A DNA stretch of 64,000 nt from Streptomyces sp. ACA25. Its GTDB lineage: Bacteria > Actinomycetota > Actinomycetes > Streptomycetales > Streptomycetaceae. Made by a program: the position numbers and the translations under genes. Shown here in pieces: positions 33,961 through 42,289 of this stretch. The notes below the pieces were generated by a model. It saw nothing but the letters and a program-made list of their open reading frames with translations, ran no database searches and was not told where the DNA came from. Location: the NCBI RefSeq assembly GCF_028200735.1, contig NZ_JAQKPV010000017.1:1-64000 (forward strand). Reading direction: 5' to 3'. Every line of letters begins with the position of its first letter. Position 1 is the first letter of the stretch.

Positions 33961-36474
33961 GTGACCCTTATCGATCAGATGCCTGCGACCAGCGACCCCG
34001 ATGCCCTCTTCGACACTTTCTCGTCCTGGGCCGAGGAGCGGGGGATCTCTCTCTATCCCGCTCAGGAGGAGGCGCTGATCGAGGTCGTCTCGGGGGCCAA
34101 TGTCATTCTCTCCACGCCGACCGGATCAGGAAAGTCCCTGGTGGCGGCCGGTGCGCACTTCGCCGCGCTGGCCGCGGACAAGGTCACCTTCTACACCGCG
34201 CCGATCAAGGCCCTGGTGTCGGAGAAGTTCTTCGAACTGTGCAAGCTCTTCGGGACCGAGAACGTCGGGATGCTGACCGGCGACGCGGCGGTCAACGCCG
34301 ACGCACCGGTGATCGCCTGCACCGCCGAGGTGCTTGCGTCCATCGCGCTGCGGGACGGGGCCTCGGCCGACATCGGTCAGGTGGTGATGGACGAGTTCCA
34401 TTTCTACGCGGAGCCGGACCGGGGCTGGGCCTGGCAAATCCCGCTGCTGGAGCTGCCGCAGGCACAGTTCATCCTGATGTCCGCAACACTGGGTGACATG
34501 TCCCGGTTCGAGGAGGACCTGACCCGGCGCACGGGGCGGCCCACCACCGTGGTGCGTTCCGCTACCCGGCCGGTGCCGCTGAGCTACGAGTACCGCACCT
34601 CGACGCTCACCGAGACCCTGACCGAGCTACTGGAAACGCACCAATCGCCGGTCTATATCGTGCACTTCACCCAGGCACAGGCGGTGGAGCGCGCGCAGGC
34701 CCTGATGAGCATCAACATGTGCACGCGGGCCGAGAAGGACGAGATCGCCCAGCTGATCGGCAGCTTCCGGTTCACCACGAAGTTCGGCCAGAGCCTCTCG
34801 CGCTTCGTCCGGCACGGCATCGGAGTGCACCATGCCGGCATGCTGCCGAAATACCGGAGACTGGTGGAACGGCTCGCCCAGGCCGGCCTGCTCAAGGTCA
34901 TCTGCGGCACGGACACGCTCGGGGTGGGGGTGAACGTCCCGATCCGCACGGTGCTGTTCACCGCACTCGCGAAGTACGACGGGAACCGGGTGCGCACACT
35001 GCGGGCCCGGGAGTTCCACCAGATCGCCGGACGTGCCGGGCGGGCCGGGTTTGACACCGCGGGATTCGTCGTGGCCCAGGCTCCCGAACACGTCGTGGAG
35101 AACGAGAAGGCACTAGCCAAGGCCGGTGACGACCCCAAGAAGCGGCGCAAGGTGGTGCGAAAGAAGGCCCCCGAGGGCTTCGTCGGGTGGAGCGAGGAGG
35201 GCTTCCGGAAACTGATCGCTTCCGATCCCGAGCCCCTGACCTCTCGGTTCCGGGTCACCCACACCATGCTGCTGTCCGTCATCGCCCGGCCGGGCAATGC
35301 CTTCGAGGCGATGCGCCGGCTCCTGGAGGACAACCACGAACCGCGTCGGCAGCAGCTGCGGCACATCCGGCGGGCGATCGCCATCTACCGCTCGCTGCTG
35401 GACGGCGGCATCGTCGAGGAACTGGACGAGCCCGACTCCCAGGGCCGCATCGTCCGCCTCACCGTGGACCTCCAGGCGGACTTCGCGCTCAATCAGCCGC
35501 TGTCCACCTTCGCCCTGGCCTCCTTCGAACTGCTGGACCCCGACTCCCCCTCCTACGCGCTGGACATGGTGTCGGTGGTGGAGTCCACCCTCGACGATCC
35601 CCGGCAGATTCTGGCTGCCCAGCAGAACAAGGCCCGCGGCGAGGCGGTCGCGCAGATGAAGGCGGACGGGGTGGAGTACGAGGACCGGATGGAGCGGCTG
35701 ATGGAGATCCGTCATCCGCAGCCCCTGGAAGAGCTGCTGTTCCATGCCTACGGGGTGTACCGGAAGAGTCATCCCTGGGTCGGTGATCACAGGCTGTCGC
35801 CGAAGTCAGTGGTCCGCGACATGTACGAGCGCGCCATGACCTTCTCCGAGTTCGTCTCGCACTACGAACTCGCACGGACCGAGGGCATCGTGCTGCGGTA
35901 CCTGGCCGGCGCGTACAAAGCCCTGGAGCACACCGTTCCGGACGACCTGAAGTCCGAGGACTTCCAGGACATCACCGCCTGGCTGGGCGAGCTGGTACGG
36001 CAGGTGGACTCCAGCCTGCTCGACGAGTGGGAGCAGTTGGCGAATCCGGCCGAGGAGGACGTATCGGAAGCCCAGGACCGCGCCGACCAGGTCAAGCCGG
36101 TCACCACGAACTCCCGTGCCTTCCGCGTCCTGGTACGCAACGCCCTGTTCCGCAGGGTCGAGCTCGCCGCCCTGGACAAGGTCGAGGAGCTGGGGACGCT
36201 GGACTCCGACGCCGGGTGGGATGCCGACGCCTGGGGCGAGGCCATGGACGCCTACTGGGAGGAACATGAGGATCTGGGCACCGGGCCGGACGCGCGCGGG
36301 CCGAAGCTGCTGCGCATCGAGGAGGTGCCCGAGGACCGGCTGTGGCGGGTGCGGCAGGCGTTCCTCGACCCCGCGGAGAATCTCGACTGGGGCATCTCCG
36401 CCGAAGTGGATCTGACGGCCTCGGACGCCGAGGGCCGCGCCGTACTCAGAGTCACGGATGTCGGACGGCTCTGA
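33961..36474 (+). CDS. DEAD/DEAH-box helicase with DUF3516 C-terminal domain
   Basis: 837 residues from a GTG at 33961; an ATG five codons later is an alternative. Superfamily 2 motifs: Q-like SLYPAQEEAL, motif I TPTGSGKS, Ia APIKALVSEK, II MDEFHFY (DEFH in place of DEAD), III LMSATLGD, V GTDTLGVGVNVPIRTV and VI QIAGRAGRAGF. This is the Ski2/Mtr4-like layout. The C-terminal half (from about 420, KRRKVVRKKAPEGFVGWSEE) is DUF3516, widespread in actinobacteria. It likely acts in RNA processing or decay, though this is not established. An upstream ATG at 33796 is in frame but lies in the divergent gene's 5' region. Confidence 0.92.
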   Translation: MTLIDQMPATSDPDALFDTFSSWAEERGISLYPAQEEALIEVVSGANVILSTPTGSGKSLVAAGAHFAALAADKVTFYTAPIKALVSEKFFELCKLFGTENVGMLTGDAAVNADAPVIACTAEVLASIALRDGASADIGQVVMDEFHFYAEPDRGWAWQIPLLELPQAQFILMSATLGDMSRFEEDLTRRTGRPTTVVRSATRPVPLSYEYRTSTLTETLTELLETHQSPVYIVHFTQAQAVERAQALMSINMCTRAEKDEIAQLIGSFRFTTKFGQSLSRFVRHGIGVHHAGMLPKYRRLVERLAQAGLLKVICGTDTLGVGVNVPIRTVLFTALAKYDGNRVRTLRAREFHQIAGRAGRAGFDTAGFVVAQAPEHVVENEKALAKAGDDPKKRRKVVRKKAPEGFVGWSEEGFRKLIASDPEPLTSRFRVTHTMLLSVIARPGNAFEAMRRLLEDNHEPRRQQLRHIRRAIAIYRSLLDGGIVEELDEPDSQGRIVRLTVDLQADFALNQPLSTFALASFELLDPDSPSYALDMVSVVESTLDDPRQILAAQQNKARGEAVAQMKADGVEYEDRMERLMEIRHPQPLEELLFHAYGVYRKSHPWVGDHRLSPKSVVRDMYERAMTFSEFVSHYELARTEGIVLRYLAGAYKALEHTVPDDLKSEDFQDITAWLGELVRQVDSSLLDEWEQLANPAEEDVSEAQDRADQVKPVTTNSRAFRVLVRNALFRRVELAALDKVEELGTLDSDAGWDADAWGEAMDAYWEEHEDLGTGPDARGPKLLRIEEVPEDRLWRVRQAFLDPAENLDWGISAEVDLTASDAEGRAVLRVTDVGRL

Positions 36475-36514
36475 GCGCGGGCCGGGCGGGCGCTGACGCC
36501 CCGGGCGCCCTCGT

Positions 36515-36543
36515 ACGGTGGCGCCTCCGCCGGGCGCCACCGT
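36515..36543. terminator. Bidirectional terminator
   Basis: A perfect 11-base stem (36515-36525 with 36533-36543) and a 7-base loop, between the convergent helicase and roadblock genes. Confidence 0.75.
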
Positions 36544-36619
36544 GGCCGCCGGACCGCCTCCGGCACGCGGGGACCCCGTCGCTCCCGCCCGGTGGAAGCG
36601 GTCCGCTCGGGACGCGTCC

Positions 36620-37012
36620 CTAAGGGGCTTCCCGGGAGGCCAGGCCCATGTGCTCACCGACTTTGTTGACCAGCAGTGTCATCTCATAGCCGACCTGTCC
36701 GATGTCCGCCTCGGGACCGGTGAGCACACACAGGCAGCTGCCGTCACCGGCGGCGGTCACGAAGAGCACGCCATCGTCGAAATCGATCATTGTCTGCCGG
36801 ACATCCCCGCACCTGAAGTGCTGTCCGACCCCTCTGGCCAGGCTGTGCAGGCCGGAGGAGACCGCTGCCAGATGCTCGGCGTCGGCGCGGTCCAGGCTCT
36901 TGCTCGCGGACGTGACCAGACCGTCGCTGGACAGGAGCAGGACGTGACGCACTCGGGGCAGACGCTGCCCCAGGTCGTCCAGCAGCCAGTCGAGAGTGGT
37001 GCCCAGTGCCAT
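36620..37012 (-). CDS. Roadblock/LC7-domain protein (CvnB-like)
   Basis: 130 residues, one roadblock/LC7 domain: WLLDDLGQRLPRVRHVLLLS, SSDGLVTSASKSLDRADAEH, then VGYEMTLLVNKVGEHM. It matches the second protein of Streptomyces conservons, which modulate small GTPases. Here the histidine-kinase, DUF742 and GTPase partners are missing from both sides, so it is an orphan. It may serve a GTPase elsewhere. Confidence 0.88.
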   Translation of the reverse strand: MALGTTLDWLLDDLGQRLPRVRHVLLLSSDGLVTSASKSLDRADAEHLAAVSSGLHSLARGVGQHFRCGDVRQTMIDFDDGVLFVTAAGDGSCLCVLTGPEADIGQVGYEMTLLVNKVGEHMGLASREAP

Positions 37013-37239
37013 CCTCAGCTCCCCGTGTTCGTATGGTGACCGCCGCTCCAGCCTTCCCCACGGGGCCGCTCCCTACAACCACTCCGGAGCACCGCTATCC
37101 GGAACGCCCGCCGCCGCTTTCTCGCGCTGCGCATGCCCGCCCAGCTCCCGCCCTGCTCGTCGCCCTGCCGGCGGACTCTCGACGGACGGCTGCCGGATGG
37201 CTAATGTCGAACGCACTCGGACGAACGAGGGAGGCCGCC

Positions 37240-38100
37240 GTGGACACGACGGAGACGGACGGCACCGCCGAGGACGAGCTCTACGTGCTGACCGCGGTCC
37301 TGCTGACGCCCGCCCGGTTCCCCGCGGTGCTCGGTGACGACTACCCCGAGGCATGTGCGGCGCTGGCCCTCGAGGCTTACGCCGAGGGCTACGGTCTGCT
37401 GCTGGGCCAGGACGGCACGGGTGCCCGGTGGACGGTCGCGATCGAGGACGTCACCCTGACCGCCTGCGCCATCGCCGCTTGGGACTGCGGAATGTCCTAC
37501 GACCTCTCCCCGGACGAGAACACCGTCGCGGCGGTCCTCCCCGGCTGGCCACTGGCACTGAGTGTCCGGGCCCCCGGTGTGCCTGCCCCCCACGACCCGG
37601 TGCCGGATCCGGGCCATGACTTCGGCTGCCCGCTCCTCACCGCACCGGACCCCGAGAAGTGGGGCCCCGCGCAGCGCCGGCTGGGTGCGGACGAGATCGC
37701 ATTGCAGTGGACACAGTGGCGGGAGCAGGTGTCGGCGGAGGCGGAGTTCATCCAGCCCGGCGAGGCGCAGGACGAGGACTCCCCGGAGGAGGGCGAGGAC
37801 GCGAGAGGACCGGAGAGCCGCCCGGCCCGGGTGGCCGTGCGGCATGCGCTGGGACAGGCACGGGCGTACCTGGATTCACCGCCTCCGCCCGGCCGGGTCC
37901 GCTCGTCCTTCGCCTCCGAGGACGCCCGCACCCTCCGGGCCGACGGGCCGGGCTGGAGTCTGGTCGCCCGGACGGACGACATCGCCTTCGTGCTTCTGGA
38001 CGAGAAGCCGAAGGAAATTCTCCCCGTGGAGCGGGGGCCGGAACTGCCCGGCCTCCTCACCCGGCTCGATGCCCTCGCGCTGCGTCCCGAGCACAGCTGA
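37240..38100 (+). CDS. Conserved hypothetical protein
   Basis: 286 residues from the GTG at 37240, selected for GGGAGG seven bases upstream; ATGs at 37204 and 37006 have no such site. There is no signal peptide or membrane segment. Residues 170-190 are strongly acidic (EDEDSPEEGED-type). No domain is recognised. The composition, with Trp and Pro in conserved-looking contexts (WDCGMSYDLSPDENTVAAVL, EKWGPAQRRLGADEIALQWT), suggests a real cytoplasmic protein. It is divergent from the roadblock gene. Confidence 0.75.
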   Translation: MDTTETDGTAEDELYVLTAVLLTPARFPAVLGDDYPEACAALALEAYAEGYGLLLGQDGTGARWTVAIEDVTLTACAIAAWDCGMSYDLSPDENTVAAVLPGWPLALSVRAPGVPAPHDPVPDPGHDFGCPLLTAPDPEKWGPAQRRLGADEIALQWTQWREQVSAEAEFIQPGEAQDEDSPEEGEDARGPESRPARVAVRHALGQARAYLDSPPPPGRVRSSFASEDARTLRADGPGWSLVARTDDIAFVLLDEKPKEILPVERGPELPGLLTRLDALALRPEHS

Positions 38101-38146
38101 GGATTCCGCGCCCCGGCAGGCCGGTGCAGCCCGCGGGAAGCCCAGC

Positions 38147-38329
38147 TCAGCTTCCGAGCTCCTTGCGGCCCACCCGGCGCAGCCGGCGCCGCTGCGCGGG
38201 GTCCAGGATCAGGTAGGCAGCGGCCGGAACGCCGAAAATCACGAGCGCAGCGATCCAGAAGTTCGTCAGCCACCACAGGAACAGACCGGCGACCACGCCA
38301 CCGATTGCGATCTTCGCACCCTTAGTCAT
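38147..38329 (-). CDS. Small two-helix membrane protein
   Basis: 60 residues, MTKGAKIAIGGVVAGLFLWW through YLILDPAQRRRLRRVGRKEL. Two hydrophobic helices (about 6-22 and 24-42) are followed by a basic cytoplasmic tail. GAGGGAGC lies seven bases before the ATG. No family is recognised. It converges on the hypothetical gene. Confidence 0.75.
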   Translation of the reverse strand: MTKGAKIAIGGVVAGLFLWWLTNFWIAALVIFGVPAAAYLILDPAQRRRLRRVGRKELGS

Positions 38330-38476
38330 CGTCTTGCTCCCTCCAGCGCGGCGGCGTCCGCCGCCCCTGCCCAGGACGTCTTCCCTCGGTCCCGGGTTGC
38401 TTACCCGCGAGCCTAGCGCTGTGGCGGGCGGTCCGGACGAGCGGACCCCGGGTCGGCAGAATGCCGGCTTCCGGCG

Positions 38477-38511
38477 CTGAACTGCCTCCCCCTCGGGGGG
38501 AGGCAGTTCAG
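38477..38511 (-). terminator. SGNH esterase terminator
   Basis: A perfect 15-base stem (38477-38491 with 38497-38511) and a 5-base loop, 17 bases past the esterase stop. Confidence 0.85.
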
Positions 38512-38527
38512 GCGGTGGTGCGGACGG

Positions 38528-39322
38528 TCAGGCGAGATTCCGCATGACCGGGTAGTAGCCGTTGGACTGCCCGGCCGCGGTCGGGTGGTAGGAGTCACCG
38601 ATGGGCCAGGTGAGGCTGTGCAGCCAGGAGTTGGAGGAGCAGATTTCGTGGCCGGAGAACGCCGGACGCACGTCGCCGTAGGTGAAGCCGTGGTCCGCGG
38701 CACGCTTGGCGGTCACGGTGCTGAGGTCGTCAGATGCTGCGTTGATCGCTGCGCGCGAGGTGTCGCCGATGCCCACCCAGCAGCTGCCGAGCTGGTACAT
38801 CTGCGGGTATCCGAGCACCACGACGTGAGCGTTGGGGGCCTGCGCGCGTATGGCGCTGTACACCGTGTCGAGTCGGGAGGGGAGTTGGTTCTCGATGTAC
38901 TGCCGTGCCTGCGCGACGCGGGAGAGGCAGCTGTTGGTGGACTGCAGCACGCAGGTCGTCATGGTGTCGGCGAAGCCGGCGTCGTTGCCGCCGATGCTGA
39001 TGGTGACCAGCGTGGTCCCGGCGTTCAGCGGGCCCATCTGGCCGGACAGCACGTCAGTGGTGCGCGCTCCCGAACAGGCCGTGAAGTGGAAGGAAGCAGG
39101 CGAGTTGGCGTTGGCCCAGAGCTCCGGGTAGGCACGCGAACTGCGCTTGCAGCTACCACTGTTGCCATAATTGCCGGCACCGACGCCGGAGGCGTAGGAG
39201 TCACCGAGCGCCACATAGGCGACCGGGGCCTCCTGCGCTGTCGCGGTGGCCGAGCCGAAGAGTGAGATGCCGAGGACGAGTCCTGCGGTAGCAAGTGCCG
39301 ACGTGAGACGGCGCAGCTTCAT
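38528..39322 (-). CDS. Secreted SGNH/GDSL esterase (lipase)
   Basis: 264 residues from the ATG at 39320-39322. The signal peptide ends at about residue 29 (SATATAQ). The four SGNH blocks are clear: GDSYASG with the nucleophile Ser, a Gly block in the SFHFTACSGARTTDV region, GGNDAGF with the oxyanion Asn, and DSYHPTAAG with the catalytic His. Six cysteines suit three disulfides, as in Streptomyces SGNH lipases such as the S. scabies esterase. The end matches the mature enzyme length. It probably hydrolyses acyl esters outside the cell. Monocistronic, with a strong terminator. Confidence 0.93.
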   Translation of the reverse strand: MKLRRLTSALATAGLVLGISLFGSATATAQEAPVAYVALGDSYASGVGAGNYGNSGSCKRSSRAYPELWANANSPASFHFTACSGARTTDVLSGQMGPLNAGTTLVTISIGGNDAGFADTMTTCVLQSTNSCLSRVAQARQYIENQLPSRLDTVYSAIRAQAPNAHVVVLGYPQMYQLGSCWVGIGDTSRAAINAASDDLSTVTAKRAADHGFTYGDVRPAFSGHEICSSNSWLHSLTWPIGDSYHPTAAGQSNGYYPVMRNLA

Positions 39323-39548
39323 GGAGTCTCCAAGCAGGTGGGGGCAGGGGGTGTGCTGAGACTGTGTTACCAGCGCGTAACTCCACTGGGAAGTGCTCAT
39401 GCCAAGAATTCAGGTTCTTGTCAGGCACAGAAGCGGCCACGTCGTCACAAGCGGCACACATCCCCCGGGGTCCAGCCCCTGCGCAGCGGCTTCCTCACCC
39501 GCCCCCGGGGGGCCCACCGCCGAACGGCCCCGAGGCGGGGCCACCGTG

Positions 39549-40352
39549 CTACCGCTTGACGCCGACCCCGCCGTAAATGGCCACGCCGTTCAGCGCCTCC
39601 GGCACGGGGCCGTCCGGCTGCCAGCGGGACGCCTGGACGAGCCCGGGATCGAGAAGATCGAAGCCGCTGAAGAACGGCAGAATCTGTTCACGGCTGCGCA
39701 TGGTGAGATGCGCGGTTGCCTTCCGGTAGATCTCGGAACCCCGACCGGTGTCGGCGTCCGGGTGGAAGTCGCCCGTGGCGTGGCTCAGGACGAGCCGGCT
39801 GCCCGGGGGCAGCGGGCCCGTCAGAGCGGCGATCAGCCCGGCCGGGTCCTCCTCGTCATTGATGAAGTGCAGCACCGCGACCAGCAGCAGCGCCACCGGC
39901 CGTCCGAGATCCAGGAGCCTGCGGAGCTCGGGGTGGGCCAGCACGGCATCGGGTTCCCGGAGGTCCCCGAGGAAGAAGCCGGTGTTTCCGGAGTTGATGA
40001 GCTTGGCGCCCGCGTAGGCCGACACAATCGGGTCGTTGTCGATGTAGAGCACCTTGATGCCCGGGCTGACGGAATGCGCGGCTTCGTGCGTGTTCGGGGA
40101 GGTCGGGATGCCGGTGCCGATGTCCATGATCTGGTCCACGCCGTCCCGGGCCACCGCACGCACCGCACGCTGCAGGAAGTCCCGATTGGCCCGCGCGCTC
40201 AGCACCACGTCCGGACTGAGCGCCATCACCTGCTCGGCAGCCGCCCGGTCCACCTCGTAGTTGTCCTCGCCACCCAGGTAGTAGTCGTACATCCGCGCCG
40301 GATGCGGCTTGCTGGTGTCTATCCGGGCAGGGTCGCAGCCCAGTTCACTCAC
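39549..40352 (-). CDS. SAM-dependent methyltransferase, DUF574 family
   Basis: 267 residues from a GTG. The N-terminal signature DTSKPHPARMYDYYLGGEDN and SAM site MDIGTGIPTSPNTHE, with VLYIDNDPIVSAYAG, are typical of the DUF574 group, which is greatly expanded in Streptomyces. Targets are unknown. It is 35 bases downstream of the DUF397 gene on the same strand, so it probably belongs to the XRE-DUF397 unit. This is common in these genomes. Confidence 0.92.
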   Translation of the reverse strand: MSELGCDPARIDTSKPHPARMYDYYLGGEDNYEVDRAAAEQVMALSPDVVLSARANRDFLQRAVRAVARDGVDQIMDIGTGIPTSPNTHEAAHSVSPGIKVLYIDNDPIVSAYAGAKLINSGNTGFFLGDLREPDAVLAHPELRRLLDLGRPVALLLVAVLHFINDEEDPAGLIAALTGPLPPGSRLVLSHATGDFHPDADTGRGSEIYRKATAHLTMRSREQILPFFSGFDLLDPGLVQASRWQPDGPVPEALNGVAIYGGVGVKR

Positions 40353-40387
40353 GGGGTCTCCGTCTCTCAGGTGGGGTCCGGACAGAT

Positions 40388-40624
40388 TCAGACGAGAAGG
40401 AAGTCGGCGTCTCCCGACTTCACCCCCGCGATGAAGCGCTCGATCTCGTGATGCGTGTAGATCAGCGCCGGGCCGTCCGGGTCGGTGGACTGGCGCAGGG
40501 CGACCCTCCCGTCACCCAGCCGGAGAGCCTCGACGCAGCTGCCGCCGTTTCCTCCGCTCCATGGTCTGCGCCACCCTTCCGTCCCGAGTTGTCCGGCGGG
40601 CATGCCGTTGTATATGCGATCCAT
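40388..40624 (-). CDS. DUF397 protein
   Basis: 78 residues. The core WSGGNGGSCVEALRLGDGRV and ALIYTHHEIERFIAGVKSGD are diagnostic for DUF397, small proteins paired with XRE regulators in actinomycetes. It follows the regulator by 3 bases. Pairs of this kind (BldB/WhiJ-like systems and Scr1-type sets) influence development and antibiotic production. The specific role here is unknown. Confidence 0.93.
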   Translation of the reverse strand: MDRIYNGMPAGQLGTEGWRRPWSGGNGGSCVEALRLGDGRVALRQSTDPDGPALIYTHHEIERFIAGVKSGDADFLLV

Positions 40625-40627
40625 GGT

Positions 40628-41494
40628 TCAGATCTCCTTGCGAATACCACTGAGGACGGCCTCAGTGCGGTGCACTGGCGCGGCTTGCGCGCACATGCGG
40701 TCCAGCGCTTCCCGGAACGCCGACACGTCGTCGCGCTGATCGAAGTAGGCGGCGCCTGCGAGGTTCTCCGCACAGGCGACGTCGGCCAGCTCACTGAGGG
40801 GAAACCGGAACAGGTGGAACGGCCCGTACATCGCCGGATGCGGTCCCGCCGCGAACGGCATGATCTGCAGACGTACATGCGAGAGCGCGGTGGCCTCCAT
40901 CAGCCGTGTCACCTGCGCTCGCAGCACGTGAGGGCGGCCGATGGGCCTGCGCAGCACGGTTTCGTCCATCACCACCCACAGCAGGGGCGGATGCTTGCGG
41001 GCGTGCAGATCCTGACGTGCCATCCGGAGCGCGACCAGGCGCTCGATTTCCGCACCGGAGGCGTGCGGCATACCGGACCGCAGCACCGCCGTGGCGTAGG
41101 CCTCCGTCTGGAGCAGGCCGGGGATGTAGTGCGGCTCGTAGGCCCGGATCTGGTCGGCCTCGGCCTCCAGGCTGACGAACGCGCTGAACCAGTCGGGAAG
41201 TACGTCACGGTAACGGTGCCACCAGCCGGGCCGGTTCGCTTCCCGGACCAGACCGAGGAAGGAGTCCAGCTCGGACTGGTCACTGATCCCGTATATCCGC
41301 AGCAGCTTTTCGACGTAGGGAATCTTCAGCCCGACCTGGGCCTTCTCCATCCTGCGGATGGTTGCGTGGGTGACATCGAGAGCATGGGCTGCCTGTTCGT
41401 AGGACAGCCCGGCCTCCTCACGCAGATCGTGCAGCCGCCTGCCGAGCACGACACGCAGGGCGGTCGGAGCACCGCCTCCCTGACTCCCTGTCAC
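40628..41494 (-). CDS. XRE-family regulator with DUF5753 (WhiJ/Scr1-like)
   Basis: 288 residues from a GTG. The helix-turn-helix is at 15-70 (LGRRLHDLREEAGLSYEQAA, LDVTHATIRRMEKAQ). The rest is DUF5753, with RAYEPHYIPGLLQTEAYATA and MPFAAGPHPAMYGPFHLFRF. This architecture partners DUF397 proteins. It is divergent from the HATPase gene with about 185 bases between, a three-gene arrangement found repeatedly in Streptomyces. Targets are likely local. Confidence 0.93.
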   Translation of the reverse strand: MTGSQGGGAPTALRVVLGRRLHDLREEAGLSYEQAAHALDVTHATIRRMEKAQVGLKIPYVEKLLRIYGISDQSELDSFLGLVREANRPGWWHRYRDVLPDWFSAFVSLEAEADQIRAYEPHYIPGLLQTEAYATAVLRSGMPHASGAEIERLVALRMARQDLHARKHPPLLWVVMDETVLRRPIGRPHVLRAQVTRLMEATALSHVRLQIMPFAAGPHPAMYGPFHLFRFPLSELADVACAENLAGAAYFDQRDDVSAFREALDRMCAQAAPVHRTEAVLSGIRKEI

Positions 41495-41679
41495 TAGCCC
41501 TCACCTTCAACTGCGTTCATGGACAACTATGTTGCCATGTAGTTGGTAGAACCAACAGAGTGCGTGGCACGATTCTGCAATTTGCATCCTGGCTCTTGCC
41601 GGATGTCTGGTGCAGCCAGCACAGTGGAGCGGTGGCTTCCTCCTTCCGTGCTCACTCCCTGGAGCGGAACAACAGCTCC

Positions 41680-42084
41680 ATGCCTGACAACGCGCGGCAC
41701 CGCTTCCGCGTACCCGCGGTCGATGCAGCAGCGGCCGAGGCACGCAGGCGTGTCCTGCTGCAGCTCTCCGCGTGGCGCGCCCCGGTGGAAACGTGCGACA
41801 ACGCGCAACTCGTGGTCTCAGAGCTGGTGACCAACGCCCTCCGGCACACCGCGAGCCGGACGGTCGGCTGCGAACTGGAGATCATGGGGAAGCTGCTCCG
41901 GGTGGCCGTCACCGGCGACGGCTCCGGGCCGACCGAGCGGCCGGCCTGCGCCACCGAGGACGACGAGGGAGGCCGTGGACTGCTGCTGGTCTGCGCGCTC
42001 TCGGAAGGCTGGGGTGTGCAGCCGTGCGACGACGGCCGGGGGCACGTCGTGTGGGCGGATCTCACCCTGGTGCATCCCCTCTGA
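41680..42084 (+). CDS. HATPase_c anti-sigma-factor-like ATP-binding protein
   Basis: 134 residues from the ATG at 41680; a GTG at 41632 with GGAG close by would add 16 residues, and I cannot decide between them. The N box LVVSELVTNALRHT and the G2 region EGGRGLLLVCALSEGWGV mark the RsbW/SpoIIAB-like GHKL family. It probably acts as a small serine kinase or anti-sigma regulator. Its divergent position next to XRE/DUF397 suggests functional linkage, but partners are unknown. Confidence 0.88.
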   Translation: MPDNARHRFRVPAVDAAAAEARRRVLLQLSAWRAPVETCDNAQLVVSELVTNALRHTASRTVGCELEIMGKLLRVAVTGDGSGPTERPACATEDDEGGRGLLLVCALSEGWGVQPCDDGRGHVVWADLTLVHPL

Positions 42085-42289
42085 GACGGGCCAACCCCGT
42101 CGGACAACACAACAGAGCCGCACACTCTCGCGCACAACCGGACGGCCGCGCTAGCATGACGGGACCGTGAGACACCCCGTAGTTCCGGCTCCTCGCACGG
42201 TCCCGCACAGGTGCACCGGCCGGTGCGTACCGGGGGCTTCGCCGTGAACACCTGCTGCGCCGCTCCCCGTTCGAGAGGGCCCCTTCGCC

